Shown piece after piece: positions 11,844 to 23,495 of a stretch of 64,000 bases of DNA (positions are counted from its first letter, which is position 1; every line of letters begins with the position of its first letter). Source of the DNA: [Phialemoniopsis] sp. UDSM-2020 (Eukaryota; Ascomycota; Sordariomycetes; Thyridiales; Thyridiaceae); the NCBI GenBank assembly GCA_018873225.1, contig JAEILZ010000003.1, forward strand, positions 3,658,001-3,722,000, written 5' to 3'. The position numbers and the translations under genes are program-made. Below the pieces are notes generated by a model, which made no database searches, had not been told where the DNA came from, and worked only from the letters and a program-made list of their open reading frames with translations.

Positions 11844-14800
11844 TCAAGAACTTTCAGCTCGCCGCACGAGAGCCTCGTCTGATCGTGGTGAAGCGTCACC
11901 CACGACCTCGAAGCCCATCCGCCTACGCTTCTTGCTCCGCGCGCTGCCGTACCGCTCATCAAACTTGCGAATCGCTTGCAGCGACGACATGTCCTCGCTG
12001 ATACTCGCGCCAATGTCCCGCAGCGCCTTGTCAAAGTGGCGGCCGCAGAGCACGCGCCGCTCCGGGAACACGTAGGGTTCGGCGGCGTTCGCGGCGGCGT
12101 GCTTGTCGGCCGCGCGGACCTCCTCCTTGACGGCCTCCATGGCCGCGGCGACGCACACGTTCTTGAGGTCAGACCCGGAGTAGAGCTCCGTCGCCGCCGC
12201 GATGGCGTCGAGCGAGACGGTGGCCTGGTCGATGGTTTCGTCGCGGAGGAGGTTGCGCAGTATGGCGAGGCGCCCGTCCCGCAACGGCAGGTCGAACAGT
12301 ACGCGCTGCGGCAGCCTGCGCAGCACGGCGTCGTCGAGGTCGAAGGGGCGGTTGGTCGCGACGATGACAAAGGCCTTGTTGGCGTCAGACAGCCCGTCCC
12401 ACTCGCGCAGGAACTGGTTGAGAGTCTCGCGGTGGCCGCCTGTGCTGGAGCGCGCGCTGCTGCGCGAGCCGAGCAGGGCATCGGCCTCGTCGAGGAAAAG
12501 GACGACGGGGGAGCCGGTGGCGGACATCTTGCGAGCCAGAGAAAAGAGCGCGCGGACATTCTTCTCGCTGTTTCCGACCCACTTGTCGTTGATGCTCGCG
12601 GCGCTGACTTCGAGCATGCTGGCGCCCGAGTGTCGCGCGATCGCGCGGGCCATGAGCGTCTTACCCGTTCCTGGAGGTCCGTACAGCAGACAGCCTGGGA
12701 TACGCTCGGTAGCAAGCACGCCATAAAGGAAGGCGGCTGGGTGGGTCAGAGAGAGCGACGTTAAAGCGATGAGTGTCTCCTTTGTGTCCTGCGGGCAAAT
12801 GACATCGTCAAACGTCGTCTTTATCGCTTTCTGGTTGACCAGGCTCGGCAAGAATTTCTTCTCAAAGTCATTGAGTTCGCCCTTGAACGGGACCGTTGAA
12901 GCGCCCTTGGCACCTGCATCTCCGTGAGGCAACGTGCCTGTCACTCCAGGTGATGAGCTCAGGGGCGAGAAGTATGGGCCTTCCGCGCCATGGAGCTTGT
13001 CCCACAACTTATCCTGGTTTCTCATAACATGGAATGCTTCGAGCATTGCGCCCTCGTGAGTGGCTTTTGGTCCGGATCCTGCGAAAGCAAGGATCTTGGT
13101 CGCGAATTTGTAAACCCAGCTTATATCATAGACCGTGGCACCTAGGTATTGGTTGAACTCTCGTAGATCTGTGTTGTCCTTTGTGTCGATTGACAACATG
13201 ATGGGAAGTTGCACGGGTCGCCCATTCATGGCCGATAGCATGGCTCTGATATTGGCCATGTTCTCCAACGCAGTATCCTGCTGCTCCCATAGCGTTTGTG
13301 TGTTTTCGGGGAGGTTGTGGTGGAAGGGGATGAAATGGTATTCATCTTTGCTCAGTTCTTCGATCTTGTCACGTACTTCTGCCGACTTAGCGAGGTTGGC
13401 TGAGGTAGATCCAACCAATATGATTTCCGTGCCCTTTTGCCACATGCGGTCGACTATGTTGCGCAACTTGTTGAGTAACATGACGCCCTCCCCTGTCATA
13501 TTTAACTCAACGAATTCGGAAAGATGAACTATCAGTCTCGGACCTTTGCCAGCACTTGGCTGAGCTCGTTTTAGGTTGGAAGCGCGGGCAAGCTCATCCA
13601 GGACATGCTGAGTCTTGAGATCATCCCATCGATCATCCGGCTCGGCATTCTGATATAGTTTATTGGCCAATCGGCCCAAGCCCGGAAGTTTGATGACACG
13701 GGCAGAGCCCTGGGAAAACAGTTCAGGAATCTCGACGTCGTCTTCCTTCTTCTCCTGGTATCTTGGCGACATTCGACCATTGATCGCTGCGGTCGTGTAT
13801 CCGAGTAAGGCGAGATCGCCACGGCCTGTATACGGCGTCTGACCAAGGTAGCCACCCACGATCTCGGCAAGACAGGGAGCAGTAAGGTGAACAATATCTG
13901 CCTTGAGAATTCTAGCTGTATCATCCATGATAGAACGGCTTAATTTCCGGCCTTGGTAGTTTGTCACCGTGAGAACGGAAATTGGCCTTTTTGCGTCCTT
14001 GGAAACTCGAGACTTGGAGGCAACAGCACCCAGCTCAGCCCGCAACGTCGCGACCAGCTCGCGGCGCATCAGCACTTCACCTGGGTCGGGACCCTCAGAG
14101 ACAGCCGCAGGAGGGGAAGTGTTCACCAGGGTTGAAGAACCATCCCTGGAGCTAACAGGCTGCTCGTGAGACCGGGATTGTCGATTCGGGGCCAATATCC
14201 GTGGCAGATCCCTTATCTGCTCTTCAAGCAATTTGTGTAAGCTTTCTGCCGATTGTGAGCCCTCAATCCGGCGCCAAGCTAGCACAGCAAGAGCATGCGC
14301 TGTATACCACGACGTCAACTCGAGCGAGGCCTCAATTGATCCAGTGTCGCCGTTGCGCAGCCGCGTGGCGGCATCTGTGACACGGTCCTCCGTCCATGAT
14401 ACGTCTCTAAGCAGACCCATGTAGTGTTCGTATAGATCTCTTCGCGCCTCTGGGGAGACGCCGGCCAGGTCAATCTGGTCGCTGAATGCGTATCGGGGAG
14501 AGTCGGGGGCTTCTCGATCGCCGAGCGTCACAAAATCGTGGAGAAACCAGCTTGGCAGGTTGACTGGGGGCATTCCATCCTCAGTCCTTCTTCGCCCGCT
14601 GCGGCCGCGGCCCGGCAGGCTGGCAAAAGCCTCCTTTAAGCTCTCACCCGTCGAGTTGTCTGCCGAGCCTACCGCATGGTTCTCAGTGCCAGCCTCTGCA
14701 GCAGCGCCTCCTCTTCGTGGGACCTGTTCGGGCTCGCGCGGTCTTGGGGTCTGTTCATTGTCTTTCTTGGGCTCGTCGCCATCGTCTGGGGCCGAGCGGC

Positions 14801-14921
14801 GGCCTATAGGAGAATTGGAGAAACCCCGAACGCAGAATCTAGATCGGCCGAGCGATGCGATACGACCGGCTCTGGCTGTAGCTGGGACAGCGTGCAGGGC
14901 GCAAGCCCTCACTGCATGCAT
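11844..14921 (-). CDS. Mitochondrial AAA ATPase with a degenerate first module
   Basis: 1025 aa in one exon, starting at ATG 14921; the 20 codons upstream open only with GTG. The first ~45 residues are rich in Arg, Ala and Ser and poor in acidic residues, like a mitochondrial presequence (MHAVRACALHAVPATARAGR). The C-terminal AAA module is complete: Walker A GPPGTGKT at 748-755, Walker B VVLFLDEAD with Asp811/Glu812, sensor IVATNRP, arginine-finger segment LRRLPQR, and a closing FDERYGSARSKKRRR tail. It resembles the Msp1/ATAD1 (meiotic-clade) type that extracts or remodels membrane proteins. Residues about 310-560 read like a second AAA module without a P-loop (VLTVTNYQGRKLSR..., PRLIVHLSEFVELN). 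The exact family name is not certain. It lies tandem with TFB1, 314 bp downstream on the same strand. Confidence 0.8.
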   Translation of the reverse strand: MHAVRACALHAVPATARAGRIASLGRSRFCVRGFSNSPIGRRSAPDDGDEPKKDNEQTPRPREPEQVPRRGGAAAEAGTENHAVGSADNSTGESLKEAFASLPGRGRSGRRRTEDGMPPVNLPSWFLHDFVTLGDREAPDSPRYAFSDQIDLAGVSPEARRDLYEHYMGLLRDVSWTEDRVTDAATRLRNGDTGSIEASLELTSWYTAHALAVLAWRRIEGSQSAESLHKLLEEQIRDLPRILAPNRQSRSHEQPVSSRDGSSTLVNTSPPAAVSEGPDPGEVLMRRELVATLRAELGAVASKSRVSKDAKRPISVLTVTNYQGRKLSRSIMDDTARILKADIVHLTAPCLAEIVGGYLGQTPYTGRGDLALLGYTTAAINGRMSPRYQEKKEDDVEIPELFSQGSARVIKLPGLGRLANKLYQNAEPDDRWDDLKTQHVLDELARASNLKRAQPSAGKGPRLIVHLSEFVELNMTGEGVMLLNKLRNIVDRMWQKGTEIILVGSTSANLAKSAEVRDKIEELSKDEYHFIPFHHNLPENTQTLWEQQDTALENMANIRAMLSAMNGRPVQLPIMLSIDTKDNTDLREFNQYLGATVYDISWVYKFATKILAFAGSGPKATHEGAMLEAFHVMRNQDKLWDKLHGAEGPYFSPLSSSPGVTGTLPHGDAGAKGASTVPFKGELNDFEKKFLPSLVNQKAIKTTFDDVICPQDTKETLIALTSLSLTHPAAFLYGVLATERIPGCLLYGPPGTGKTLMARAIARHSGASMLEVSAASINDKWVGNSEKNVRALFSLARKMSATGSPVVLFLDEADALLGSRSSARSSTGGHRETLNQFLREWDGLSDANKAFVIVATNRPFDLDDAVLRRLPQRVLFDLPLRDGRLAILRNLLRDETIDQATVSLDAIAAATELYSGSDLKNVCVAAAMEAVKEEVRAADKHAAANAAEPYVFPERRVLCGRHFDKALRDIGASISEDMSSLQAIRKFDERYGSARSKKRRRMGFEVVGDASPRSDEALVRRAESS

Positions 14922-15235
14922 CCAGAGAGAGCCTTCAGGCCTTGCAGCCCTACAATTGGTAGGTGGGAAAATGTGAGGCACAAGCCTCTACAAGAGCGCG
15001 CAAAAGGAATGACATGCGCCGCCTCTAGAGCCTCATCCTGTTGTGTTCTGAAGCGTCAGAGGGTAAGGAACTGGACTGATCAATGCTTGGTTTTGCGATA
15101 TTCGAGATTATCTTTCTATCTTATCTTATCGTCACTGGATGTACCAGTTGACAGTGCATGTGCTAGCACAATTGTGACCGAGACTACCTTAATTTTCTAA
15201 CAGCATCCTACAAAACATGTATAATGATGTGTTTT
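14922..15235. other. Short tandem intergenic region
   Basis: 314 bp separate the start of the AAA gene from the stop of TFB1, both on the minus strand. It must hold the TFB1 3' UTR and the AAA gene promoter. Nothing else is visible. Confidence 0.45.
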
Positions 15236-17253
15236 TCATCCTTCTGTACTAGGCTGGATGCCCTCTGCTGCCAATGCTTCCTGATAGACTGACTGGGCAT
15301 TCTTAAGCGCCTTCATGGTCGGCCCAAGCAACGTGAGCACAGCCTTCCTCCCACCCCGGGCCATGTCGGGCTTCCACTTGATTCTCCTGCCTGTCCGATT
15401 GAAGTGGGCGACGATTTCTTCTTTCCTTTGCTTGATGACCTGCTCCCTGGCCACCTCGGCTTCCTCGGCCACGGCATCAATGCGCAGCAACGACTTCTTG
15501 AGAGACTCGACATGATAGGCGAGTTCTTGAGCTCGGTCCGGGTCACCCGACAAGAAGGTCGTCCAGAACTGCTTGAGAAACTCTATCGTAGTAGCATTGG
15601 TGAGGAAGGCCTTCTGGGCCACTTCCTGTGGAAGGCCCATGGGCTGCGTCTCGTCCGACTCTTGACCGAACGTCTCGGCTCGCCGCTGGGCCAGTCCGCG
15701 AAGGATATGTGCCTGTGCCCCCTTCCGTGATGATCGCGACCCGACATGTGCCTGCCTAGGGGTCTCGTCATCACTGTCGCTGTCTTCGTCGACTCCTATG
15801 CCGGTATGGAGATCAATGCCACCAGCGCCATCCTCCTCGAGCGTGTCCAGATCCGCCTGGACGTCAAACAGGACTTCCGATGGGACTTGAGTTTCGTAGA
15901 TTTTGGCATTAGCAGATGCAGCCGAATCTTGGTTGGAAAAGAAGCGACTTTGCTCCTTGACATTCAAAATGATTCTGCTCTCCTCCAGATCTCCACGTAG
16001 ATCACGCAGAGTGAGCTCGTTGTATGTCTCCTCATCTAATCCGGTGGGGTCTGCGGCATCCTGGTCTGACGGGGCCACATTGGCCATAATTCTCTCACTG
16101 AGACTATTCAGAGTTTTGACGATGGGTACGTTTACTCTGGGTCGCATCTCGACATCTTTGCGGTTTCCACTTTTGTAACCGCCCTGGTTCTCTTCGTTGC
16201 CCTCTAAATCAATGATATGCGGTACGTTGAGTGAGAGAATCCTGGTGGCCTGGACAGTATCGTCGGCCTCGCTGAACTTGTCAAAGAGTTGATCGGTATT
16301 GTCATTGTCGTTGACTCTCTCGCCCCGAAGTCTTTTGGACAGCTTGCTGAGGAAAAAGCGTGACCAAAAGTCGCCCTCTGAGAGCTTGGGGACGTTCTCG
16401 TTGTAAAGCCGCTTGACGAGCGGGTGTTGGGCAAAAATCATCTGGACCTGCTCCACGCTGATATTGAGCTTCAGCTCACCATCCACAGTCTTCGGTTTGA
16501 CGGCGGACAAGACGTTGTAAGCGCCTTTCTTCTGGTTCATCTCGATAGCGTGGGCTCGGAGTAGGTTGATTCGAGTCGACCAAAATTGTGAGTTGAAGGC
16601 AGCATCCGAGATGGAGTCGGGTTTTGTCTGGCGGGCATCCATATAGGTCTGATGTAGGTTCCGGTCGCGCTTCATAAGCGATTGCTGGAGCTCAATATCC
16701 AACCTCAGTTGGCTGTCGTCGAACCACCGAGCAGCGGCAGGCCTCGAGTTGACCGCGCTGGCAAATGACATGGCGGCGGAACCACTCCCGTTGACATTGC
16801 CAGAGGCAGCTGGACTGGCCGTAGCCGATGTTGCCGCTGGCTTGGGCAGTTTGGGATCGCTACTCCGTACCTCTACGAGCAAGCGAGAGAGCAGGTCCTT
16901 GACTGCGTTTGCCTCGGACCTGGCATCGGTCGGAGAGGTGAAGTGGAAGAGATATGCGACAGCATCGCCTTCCGATGATGGTGGCTTCTCAAAGATCTTG
17001 AGCATAACCTTGGCAGAGGTATCCGGTGTCTGCTGTAGGTCTGCACAGGGATGGTCAGTGTGAAACCTCATGATGAGCCACAGAAGATGGTGCGCTAGGT
17101 CTTACTGCTAATGTTGGCGACTGTCAGCGAGACGGCAGGCGGACCAGTGCCAGGCAGAGGAGTCCATGTGACTGTCCGCTGGTCATCGGACAGGGTGATG
17201 ATGCCATCTTTCTTCTTGTAGGCAGCTTTGCCTTGAGGGACGGACATGTCCAT
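15236..17253 (-). CDS. TFB1: TFIIH core subunit Tfb1 (p62)
   Basis: Exons 17253-17106 and 17040-15236, joined over a 65-nt intron (GTAAGA donor, CAG acceptor), give 650 aa. TFIIH acts in RNA polymerase II initiation and nucleotide-excision repair; p62 scaffolds it and binds activators and repair factors through its PH domain. Exon 1 begins MDMSVPQGKAAYKKKDGIIT and goes on with SDDQRTVTWTP, typical of the TFIIH p62 PH domain, which continues into exon 2 (VMLKIFEKPP...YLFHFTSP). Two BSD-type helical regions follow: about 160-210 with FWSTR, and about 220-290 with FWSRFFLSKL. The C-terminal helices end near the stop. A true ATG is present only in the upstream exon; the ATG near 17071 lies in the intron. 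It is divergent from KGD1. Confidence 0.9.
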
Positions 17254-18525
17254 CGTCTCTTATTCTCTCCCTTGAATTCTTCAGTACCAAAGCCCCAGTC
17301 TCACTCCAGAAGTAGCCTGCAGATGGCGTTATGAGCTCTTGCTTGATGCTACCCCCTCCTTCGTCACCCGGGCCTGCAAGCCCAGGAGAGACAGGCTTGA
17401 CCAGCGATCAATATCAAAAGTCAGTCTTGCCTGAAGCGCGTGGGTCGGTGGGTCCAAGCTTGACTGCCTTTCGTTTTCTTCCAGCTCTCTGGCGCCCAGA
17501 AACAAAGGCGGGATATTCCAGGAATGAACGGAATGATGTAAATATTCCGTTTCCTTGTATGCAAGTGTGTTGTCAGCCTTCTCTTGTCCAGGGTTGAAAG
17601 GTCTGCGCTGCTGCCTTGTATACTTAGGAAAGCAAGGTGTGAGAGAGAGGGTAAGAGGGTTAGGATGGGTGTGTCTTAGATTCAAGTGGTGAGCTTAGAC
17701 TGATTGACTGACTGACCTCTAAGAGTCACACACAGCTTGCCTGGCAGTAAGACTGCTCGCTGCCTATTTGGGCCGAGCAGATTAGGTTTCTCGTCTCGTG
17801 ATCTACAGCCTCACTTCGTTTGAAGGCTGTCTCCAGGCTGTTTTTCTGCTTGCCAGCGAGCGTGGTTGGTTGAAGCGTGTGAGCGTGTACACTGCGTCAC
17901 ACTGCACTAGTGCACATTTGAGGGAGATCAAAAGTATCGAGCTATCCTAGGTTACTTCAGTTGAAAGTCGGCCAATAGCGGGTACGCCGGATGCATGAAA
18001 GCCAGCTGGAAGCTCTGGAACTCCTTGACAGGCAAAGACAAGCAAAGACAGGCCAACAGGGACACCGAGCGCACTCTCCTGCTGACTCTCAGCTCCCTAT
18101 CCCGCCCGGCCAATTACCGACAAAACACTGGGGCCGCTCCCCCAGTCTCGAGTGTGTCTCCTTTTGGCGCCCCTTTGGCTCCCTAATCTTCCCTATATGC
18201 ACTCAAGTACCTAGTAAAAATATGCTACATGCACCCGGAAGTGGATCTCGATCCGACTTAGTCAGCGCTCTTCTTGGGTCCCATTGGCTGCGTGGACAGG
18301 CAAATGGCAGGTACGATCGGCTTTTGGGCCTTTCCTTTGCCGGCTAACAAGGAGCGAGCTAATTCTCCAATTCCATCTTGATTTCTTGACTCCTCTGGAT
18401 TCTTCCTCGTCAACACCAACCCGATCCTTTTATTTTGCCCCAGGGACACCAAGTTGACCTTGATGTCTTCGCCCCTCTAATAATAACTTCTTTTTGTTGT
18501 TTTTCCTTTTGCAAAACACGGAAAG
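17254..18525. other. Divergent promoter region TFB1 / KGD1
   Basis: About 1.27 kb between the starts of TFB1 (-) and KGD1 (+). The part just upstream of KGD1 (18360-18520) is pyrimidine-rich (TTCTTCCTCG, TTTTTGTTGTTTTTCC), as in a fungal promoter and leader. No gene is seen. Confidence 0.5.
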
Positions 18526-21500
18526 ATGCTTTTGAGCACTCTCTGTAAGTCGGGTAGCCGCGTGCTGCGCGCATCGGCCCTGCACAACGCCTCATCGTCG
18601 TCGTCGCGATGCCTGTCAACAACAGCTCTCCCCAGGGCTTCGGGCCGTCTCGCTGCTGGCCGCCGCCCGCTGGCCCTCTCCGCCCAGAAGCGGTTCGCCA
18701 GTGCCACTGCCTCCTCTCCCGATCCCAGCGACAACTTCCTGTCTGGCAACACCGCCAACTACATTGACGAGATGTACATGCAATGGAAGGAAGATCCCAA
18801 GAGCGTCCACGTCTCGTGGCAGGCGTACTTCAAGAACATGGAAAGCGGCGACATGCCCATCTCCCAGGCCTTCACTCCTCCTCCCAATCTGATTCCCGGT
18901 GCCGCCGCTGCTGTTCCCGGCCTTGCTGCCGGTGCCGGTGTTGGCATTGGCGAGGGCTCTGACGTTATGAACCATCTGAAGGTCCAGCTTCTCGTCCGCG
19001 CATACCAGGCCCGTGGCCACCACAAGGCCAACATCGACCCCCTCGGCATTCGACAAGAGTCAAAGGGCTTTGGCAACATCAAGCCTAAGGAGCTCAACCT
19101 GGAGCACTACCAGTTCACCGAGAAGGACCTCGATACCGAATACTCCCTTGGCCCCGGTATCCTTCCCCGATTCAAGCGTGATGGTCGCGAGAAGATGACT
19201 CTTCGCGAGATCATTGCCGCCTGCGAAAAGATTTACTGCGGTTCCTACGGCGTCGAGTTCATCCACATTCCCGACCGCGAAAAGTGCGATTGGCTCCGGG
19301 AGCGCCTCGAGGTGCCCCAGCCTTTCAAGTACTCGATCGACGAGAAGCGGCGAATCCTCGACCGTCTTATCTGGAGTTCCAGCTTCGAGGCTTTCCTGGC
19401 TACCAAATACCCCAACGACAAGCGTTTCGGTCTCGAGGGTTGCGAGACCCTCGTCCCGGGTATGAAGGCTCTGATTGACCGCAGCGTCGACTATGGCGTC
19501 AAGGACATTGTCATCGGCATGCCTCATCGTGGTCGTCTCAACGTGCTCAGCAATGTCGTCAGGAAACCCAACGAGTCCATCTTCAGTGAGTTCGCCGGTA
19601 CCTCGGGCGCTGAAGACGAGGGCTCCGGTGATGTCAAGTACCATCTCGGCATGAACTTCGAGAGGCCCACTCCCTCTGGAAAGCGCGTCCAGCTGTCCCT
19701 CGTCGCCAACCCTTCCCATCTCGAGGCTGAGGACCCCGTCGTCCTGGGCAAGACCCGCGCTATTCAGCACTACAACAACGACGAGACTACCCACCGCAGC
19801 GCGATGGGCGTCCTGCTCCACGGAGACGCCGCCCTCGCGGCTCAGGGTGTCGTGTACGAGTGCCTCGGCTTCCACTCTCTTCCGGCCTTCTCGACTGGTG
19901 GTACCATCCATCTCGTTGTCAACAACCAGATCGGTTTCACCACGGATCCTCGTTTCGCCCGCTCGACCGCATACTGCACGGATATTGCCAAGGCCATCGA
20001 TGCCCCGGTCTTCCACGTCAACGCCGACGATGTCGAGGCTGTCAACTTCGTGTGCCAGCTGGCCTCCGACTGGCGCGCCGAGTTCCAGCAGGATGTCATC
20101 ATCGACTTGGTCTGCTACCGCAAGCACGGCCACAACGAGACCGACCAGCCTTCCTTCACCCAGCCCCTCATGTACAAGCGCATCCAGGCCCACGACCCCC
20201 AGATCGACATCTACGTCAGCCAGCTGCTGAAGGAGGGTACCTTCACCAAGGAGGACATCGAGGAGCACAAGCAGTGGGTGTGGGGCATGCTTGAGGACAG
20301 CTTCAGCAAGTCCAAGGACTATCAACCCTCCTCCAAGGAGTGGACTACTTCGGCTTGGCACGGCTTCAAGTCCCCCAAGGAGCTGGCCACCGAGGTTCTC
20401 CCCCATAACCCCACCGGTGTTGACAAGCAGACCTTGGAGCACATTGGCGAGGTGATTGGCTCCGCGCCCGAGGGCTTCCACGTTCACCGCAACCTGAAGC
20501 GTATCCTCTCCAACCGGACCAAGTCCGTCGTCGAGGGTAAGAACATCGACTGGTCTACTGCCGAGGCTATGGCTTTTGGTTCCTTGGTCACGGAGGGCCA
20601 CCACGTCCGTGTTTCCGGTCAGGATGTTGAGCGCGGTACCTTCTCCCAGCGTCACGCCGTCTTCCACGACCAGGAGACTGAGGATACCTACACCCCTCTC
20701 CAGAACATTAGCAAGGACCAGGGCAAGTTTGTCATCTCCAACTCATCTCTGAGCGAGTTTGGTGCCCTTGGCTTCGAGTACGGCTACTCGCTGACGTCTC
20801 CCAATGCTCTTGTCATGTGGGAGGCCCAGTTTGGTGACTTTGCCAACAACGCGCAGTGCATCATCGACCAGTTCATCGCCTCTGGTGAGGTCAAGTGGAT
20901 GCAGAGGACTGGCCTTGTCATGTCGCTGCCTCACGGTTACGACGGTCAAGGTCCCGAGCACTCCTCCGGTCGCCTCGAGCGTTACCTCCAGCTCTGCAAC
21001 GAGGACCCTCGCGTCTTCCCGTCAGAGGACAAGATCCCCCGGCAACACCAAGATTGCAACATGCAAATCGCCTACATGACGTCGCCGGCTAACCTGTTCC
21101 ACATCCTGCGCAGGCAGATGCACAGGCAATTCAGGAAACGTAAGTGAATACCTCCCCGAGCACAGCCGGACGTATGGAAAGAACTAACAGCAATTCTCAG
21201 CCTTGATTATCTTCTTCTCCAAGTCGCTGCTGAGGCATCCTATTGCCCGCTCCGACATTGAGGAGTTCACGGGCGAGTCTCAGTTCCAGTGGATCATCCC
21301 GGATCCCGCCCACCAGTCCAACGAGATCAAGGCGCCCGAGGAGATCAGCCGCGTTATTCTCTGCTCTGGCCAGGTGTACGCAGCCCTGACCAAGCACCGT
21401 GCTGAGCAGAAGATCGACGACGTGGCCATCACCCGCGTCGAGCAGCTCCACCCCTTCCCGTGGGAGCAGCTCCGCGAGAACCTGGACCAGTACCCCAACG

Positions 21501-21742
21501 CCAAGACCATCGTGTGGGCCCAGGAAGAGCCCCTCAACGCTGGTGCATGGAGCTTCGCCCAGCCCCGTATCGAGACTCTGCTGAACAACACCCAGCACCA
21601 CCACCGCAAGCACGTCATGTACGCTGGCCGCAATCCTAGCGCCTCTGTGGCTACCGGCCTCAAGTCGTCGCACGTCAAGGAAGAGCAGGCTCTACTCGAG
21701 ATGGCTTTCTCCGTCAAGCAGGACAAGCTCAAGGGCGAGTAG
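18526..21742 (+). CDS. KGD1: 2-oxoglutarate dehydrogenase E1 component, mitochondrial
   Basis: Exons 18526-21139 and 21201-21742, joined over a 61-nt intron (GTAAGT donor, CTAACAG branch-like site, CTCAG acceptor), give 1051 aa, the normal length. The thiamine-diphosphate enzyme decarboxylates 2-oxoglutarate in the TCA cycle and passes the succinyl group to E2. Residues 1-60 form an Arg/Ser/Ala-rich mitochondrial presequence. Then come the E1 N-terminal domain ([14 protein letters not shown]), the substrate region MPHRGRLN with His334, the ThDP/Mg motif ([12 protein letters not shown] ... VVNNQIGF), the transketolase-type C-terminal pyrimidine domain with [13 protein letters not shown], and the E1 C-terminal domain in exon 2. 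Codons are strongly C-ending, suggesting high expression. Long antisense open frames across it are a by-product of that bias. Confidence 0.97.
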
Positions 21743-22124
21743 ACTGAGAAGTGGACGGTTTTTCGCTTGTTGTAGGATGCGGTTGTAATGGGACTTAAAC
21801 GGGTTGGTCGGTCACCGGGCAAGGAAAGAAAACACATAGACCAGGAGAAAAAAGCAGCTCTGTCTTTAGAGCGACGCATTCGAGAAGGAAGAGGTGGCAG
21901 TGGCAGCATGGAGAGCTGGACTGCTGGTTGTTATCCAAAGCGCTCCTTGTAAAGTACCTTTAACGTTGTATAATGCATATCTATTTTGTTCATCGAGTTG
22001 TATTGTGTCAATTGAGGGAACAATGAATGTATAGCTTCATCATTGTAATATTTACACGTGCGTCGCATTACATGCTATTTCCCTATGGCAAGACGCGCTC
22101 TGTGGCGACAGTTTGGCTCATTGC
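21743..22124. other. Convergent 3' region KGD1 / CIA1
   Basis: 382 bp between two stop codons on opposite strands. AT-rich from about 21950. It probably holds both 3' UTRs; no gene is seen. Confidence 0.45.
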
Positions 22125-23495
22125 TCAGGATGATATGACCTGCCACGGGCGTACTACGCCATCATCGCCCGTAGTTACTATCATTTCCTCGACTCCCTTC
22201 TGCTCCACGCCCGAATCGAAGCGTTTGCACCAGGTGATATGGTTGATCTCGTAGGGGCCGTGGGCCTTGGGCACAGTTGTCAGCAACCTCCACCTCTGAG
22301 AACCAGGAAGATGGGCCCCGTTGGCAGACGCCGCTGCTGGCTCCGGCTCCTGCGATGGGCCGTCGGACATGTGTACGTCAGAGCTGGCATCATCTTCTAC
22401 ATAGACAGCGATGACTCCATCGCTGCCCGTGCTGGCTGCCAGACCCGAGTGGGCACTCCACGCTGCTGAATAGACGTCGCGAGTGTGCCCCTGGGGTAGG
22501 ACGGCTGTGCAGTCCCATTCTTCCCGTATCGACCGCCGCATCGTGTTGGGGATGCCGGCCAATGCACCGCCGAAGAACGTACCGCTCGCCGGATCAGCGC
22601 CGCCATGCTCGTCGCCGTCTTGCTCCTGCCGCAGCGTCCATATCCTGATCGTCTGGTCGGCCGACCACGTCATCAGTCGCGGGAACTGGGCGTTGTCGAG
22701 GCGTTGCTCAAACTGCACGCCCCATACTGTCCCTTGGTGGCCCTCGAGCACGGAGACGCACACCCACTCGCCGTCGCCGTCCTCGCGCCATATGCGTACC
22801 GTATTGTCGTAGCTGGCACTGGCCAGGACCTCGGAGCTGAAGCGGCCCTTGGGGCCGGCTTGATTGCGGCCGGGCACGTCCGGGCACCAGGCAACCGACT
22901 TGACGTCGCCATCGTGCTCGTTCAGCACGGCGACCGTCTCCCACTCGTCATCGCCCTCGGAGGCGCCGACGTCCTCCCAGATCCAGACCGACTTGTCGCG
23001 GCTGCAGGTGGCGAGGTACTGGCCCGAGGGGTTGAAGGCAACGCTCTTGACCTCGTTCTCGTGGCCCTCGAGGACGAGGCTGAACTCCCAGTCGTCCTCG
23101 TCGTCTCCGCTCTTGTCGACGGGGCCGCCCTTCTTGACCTCGACCTCGAGCGATGACTCGTCGGCGGCGCCGCCGCCGCCCAGGGGGACATCTCTTTGCC
23201 AGCGCCAGAGGGCGGCGGTGGAGTCGAAGCTGCCGGTGACGAGGCAGAGGGCGTGGGGCGGCAGGCCGGGCTTCCAGGTGGAGGAGCGCACGGAGCGGGC
23301 GTGGCCGCCGGTCAGGGTGCTGTGGGCGGAGAGGGTGGAGAGGGAGAAGATGGTGACGGCCTTGTTGTGAGCGGTCGCGAGGAGGGGCAGGGTTGGGTGA
23401 GGGGTCGAGGACCAGGCGCGCTGGTAGAGATCGGGCTGGAAGGCGGGTAGGGGCTTGAGCTCGAGGCTCGCCGGGGGTTGCGATCTCGCGGCCAT
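22125..23495 (-). CDS. CIA1: Cytosolic Fe-S cluster assembly WD40 protein Cia1
   Basis: One exon, 456 aa, with ATG at 23495. Cia1 (CIAO1) is a seven-bladed WD40 propeller that works in the CIA targeting complex, handing 4Fe-4S clusters to cytosolic and nuclear apo-proteins. Successive WD blades are visible: RSSTWKPG...VTGSFDSTAALWRW, the diagnostic EGHENEVKSVAFNPSG...CSRDKSVWIWE, EHDGDVKSVAWCP...SASYDNTVRIW, EGHQGTVWGVQF...TWSADQTIRIW, and GHTRDVYSAAWS...STGSDGVIAVY, closing with VVRPWQ. An acidic insert (around residues 107-135) separates two blades, as in other fungal Cia1. The coding strand is very GC-rich near the start. Confidence 0.92.
   Translation of the reverse strand: MAARSQPPASLELKPLPAFQPDLYQRAWSSTPHPTLPLLATAHNKAVTIFSLSTLSAHSTLTGGHARSVRSSTWKPGLPPHALCLVTGSFDSTAALWRWQRDVPLGGGGAADESSLEVEVKKGGPVDKSGDDEDDWEFSLVLEGHENEVKSVAFNPSGQYLATCSRDKSVWIWEDVGASEGDDEWETVAVLNEHDGDVKSVAWCPDVPGRNQAGPKGRFSSEVLASASYDNTVRIWREDGDGEWVCVSVLEGHQGTVWGVQFEQRLDNAQFPRLMTWSADQTIRIWTLRQEQDGDEHGGADPASGTFFGGALAGIPNTMRRSIREEWDCTAVLPQGHTRDVYSAAWSAHSGLAASTGSDGVIAVYVEDDASSDVHMSDGPSQEPEPAAASANGAHLPGSQRWRLLTTVPKAHGPYEINHITWCKRFDSGVEQKGVEEMIVTTGDDGVVRPWQVISS

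Noticed and set aside
14922..14981. 20-codon N-terminal extension of the AAA ATPase
   Set aside because: It opens with GTG, not ATG. The presequence-like N-terminus starts at the ATG at 14921.
19060..20667. Long minus-strand open frame (535 codons) inside KGD1
   Set aside because: It is exactly antisense to conserved enzyme codons with C/G third bases, the usual cause of long mirror frames. It has no recognisable protein features.
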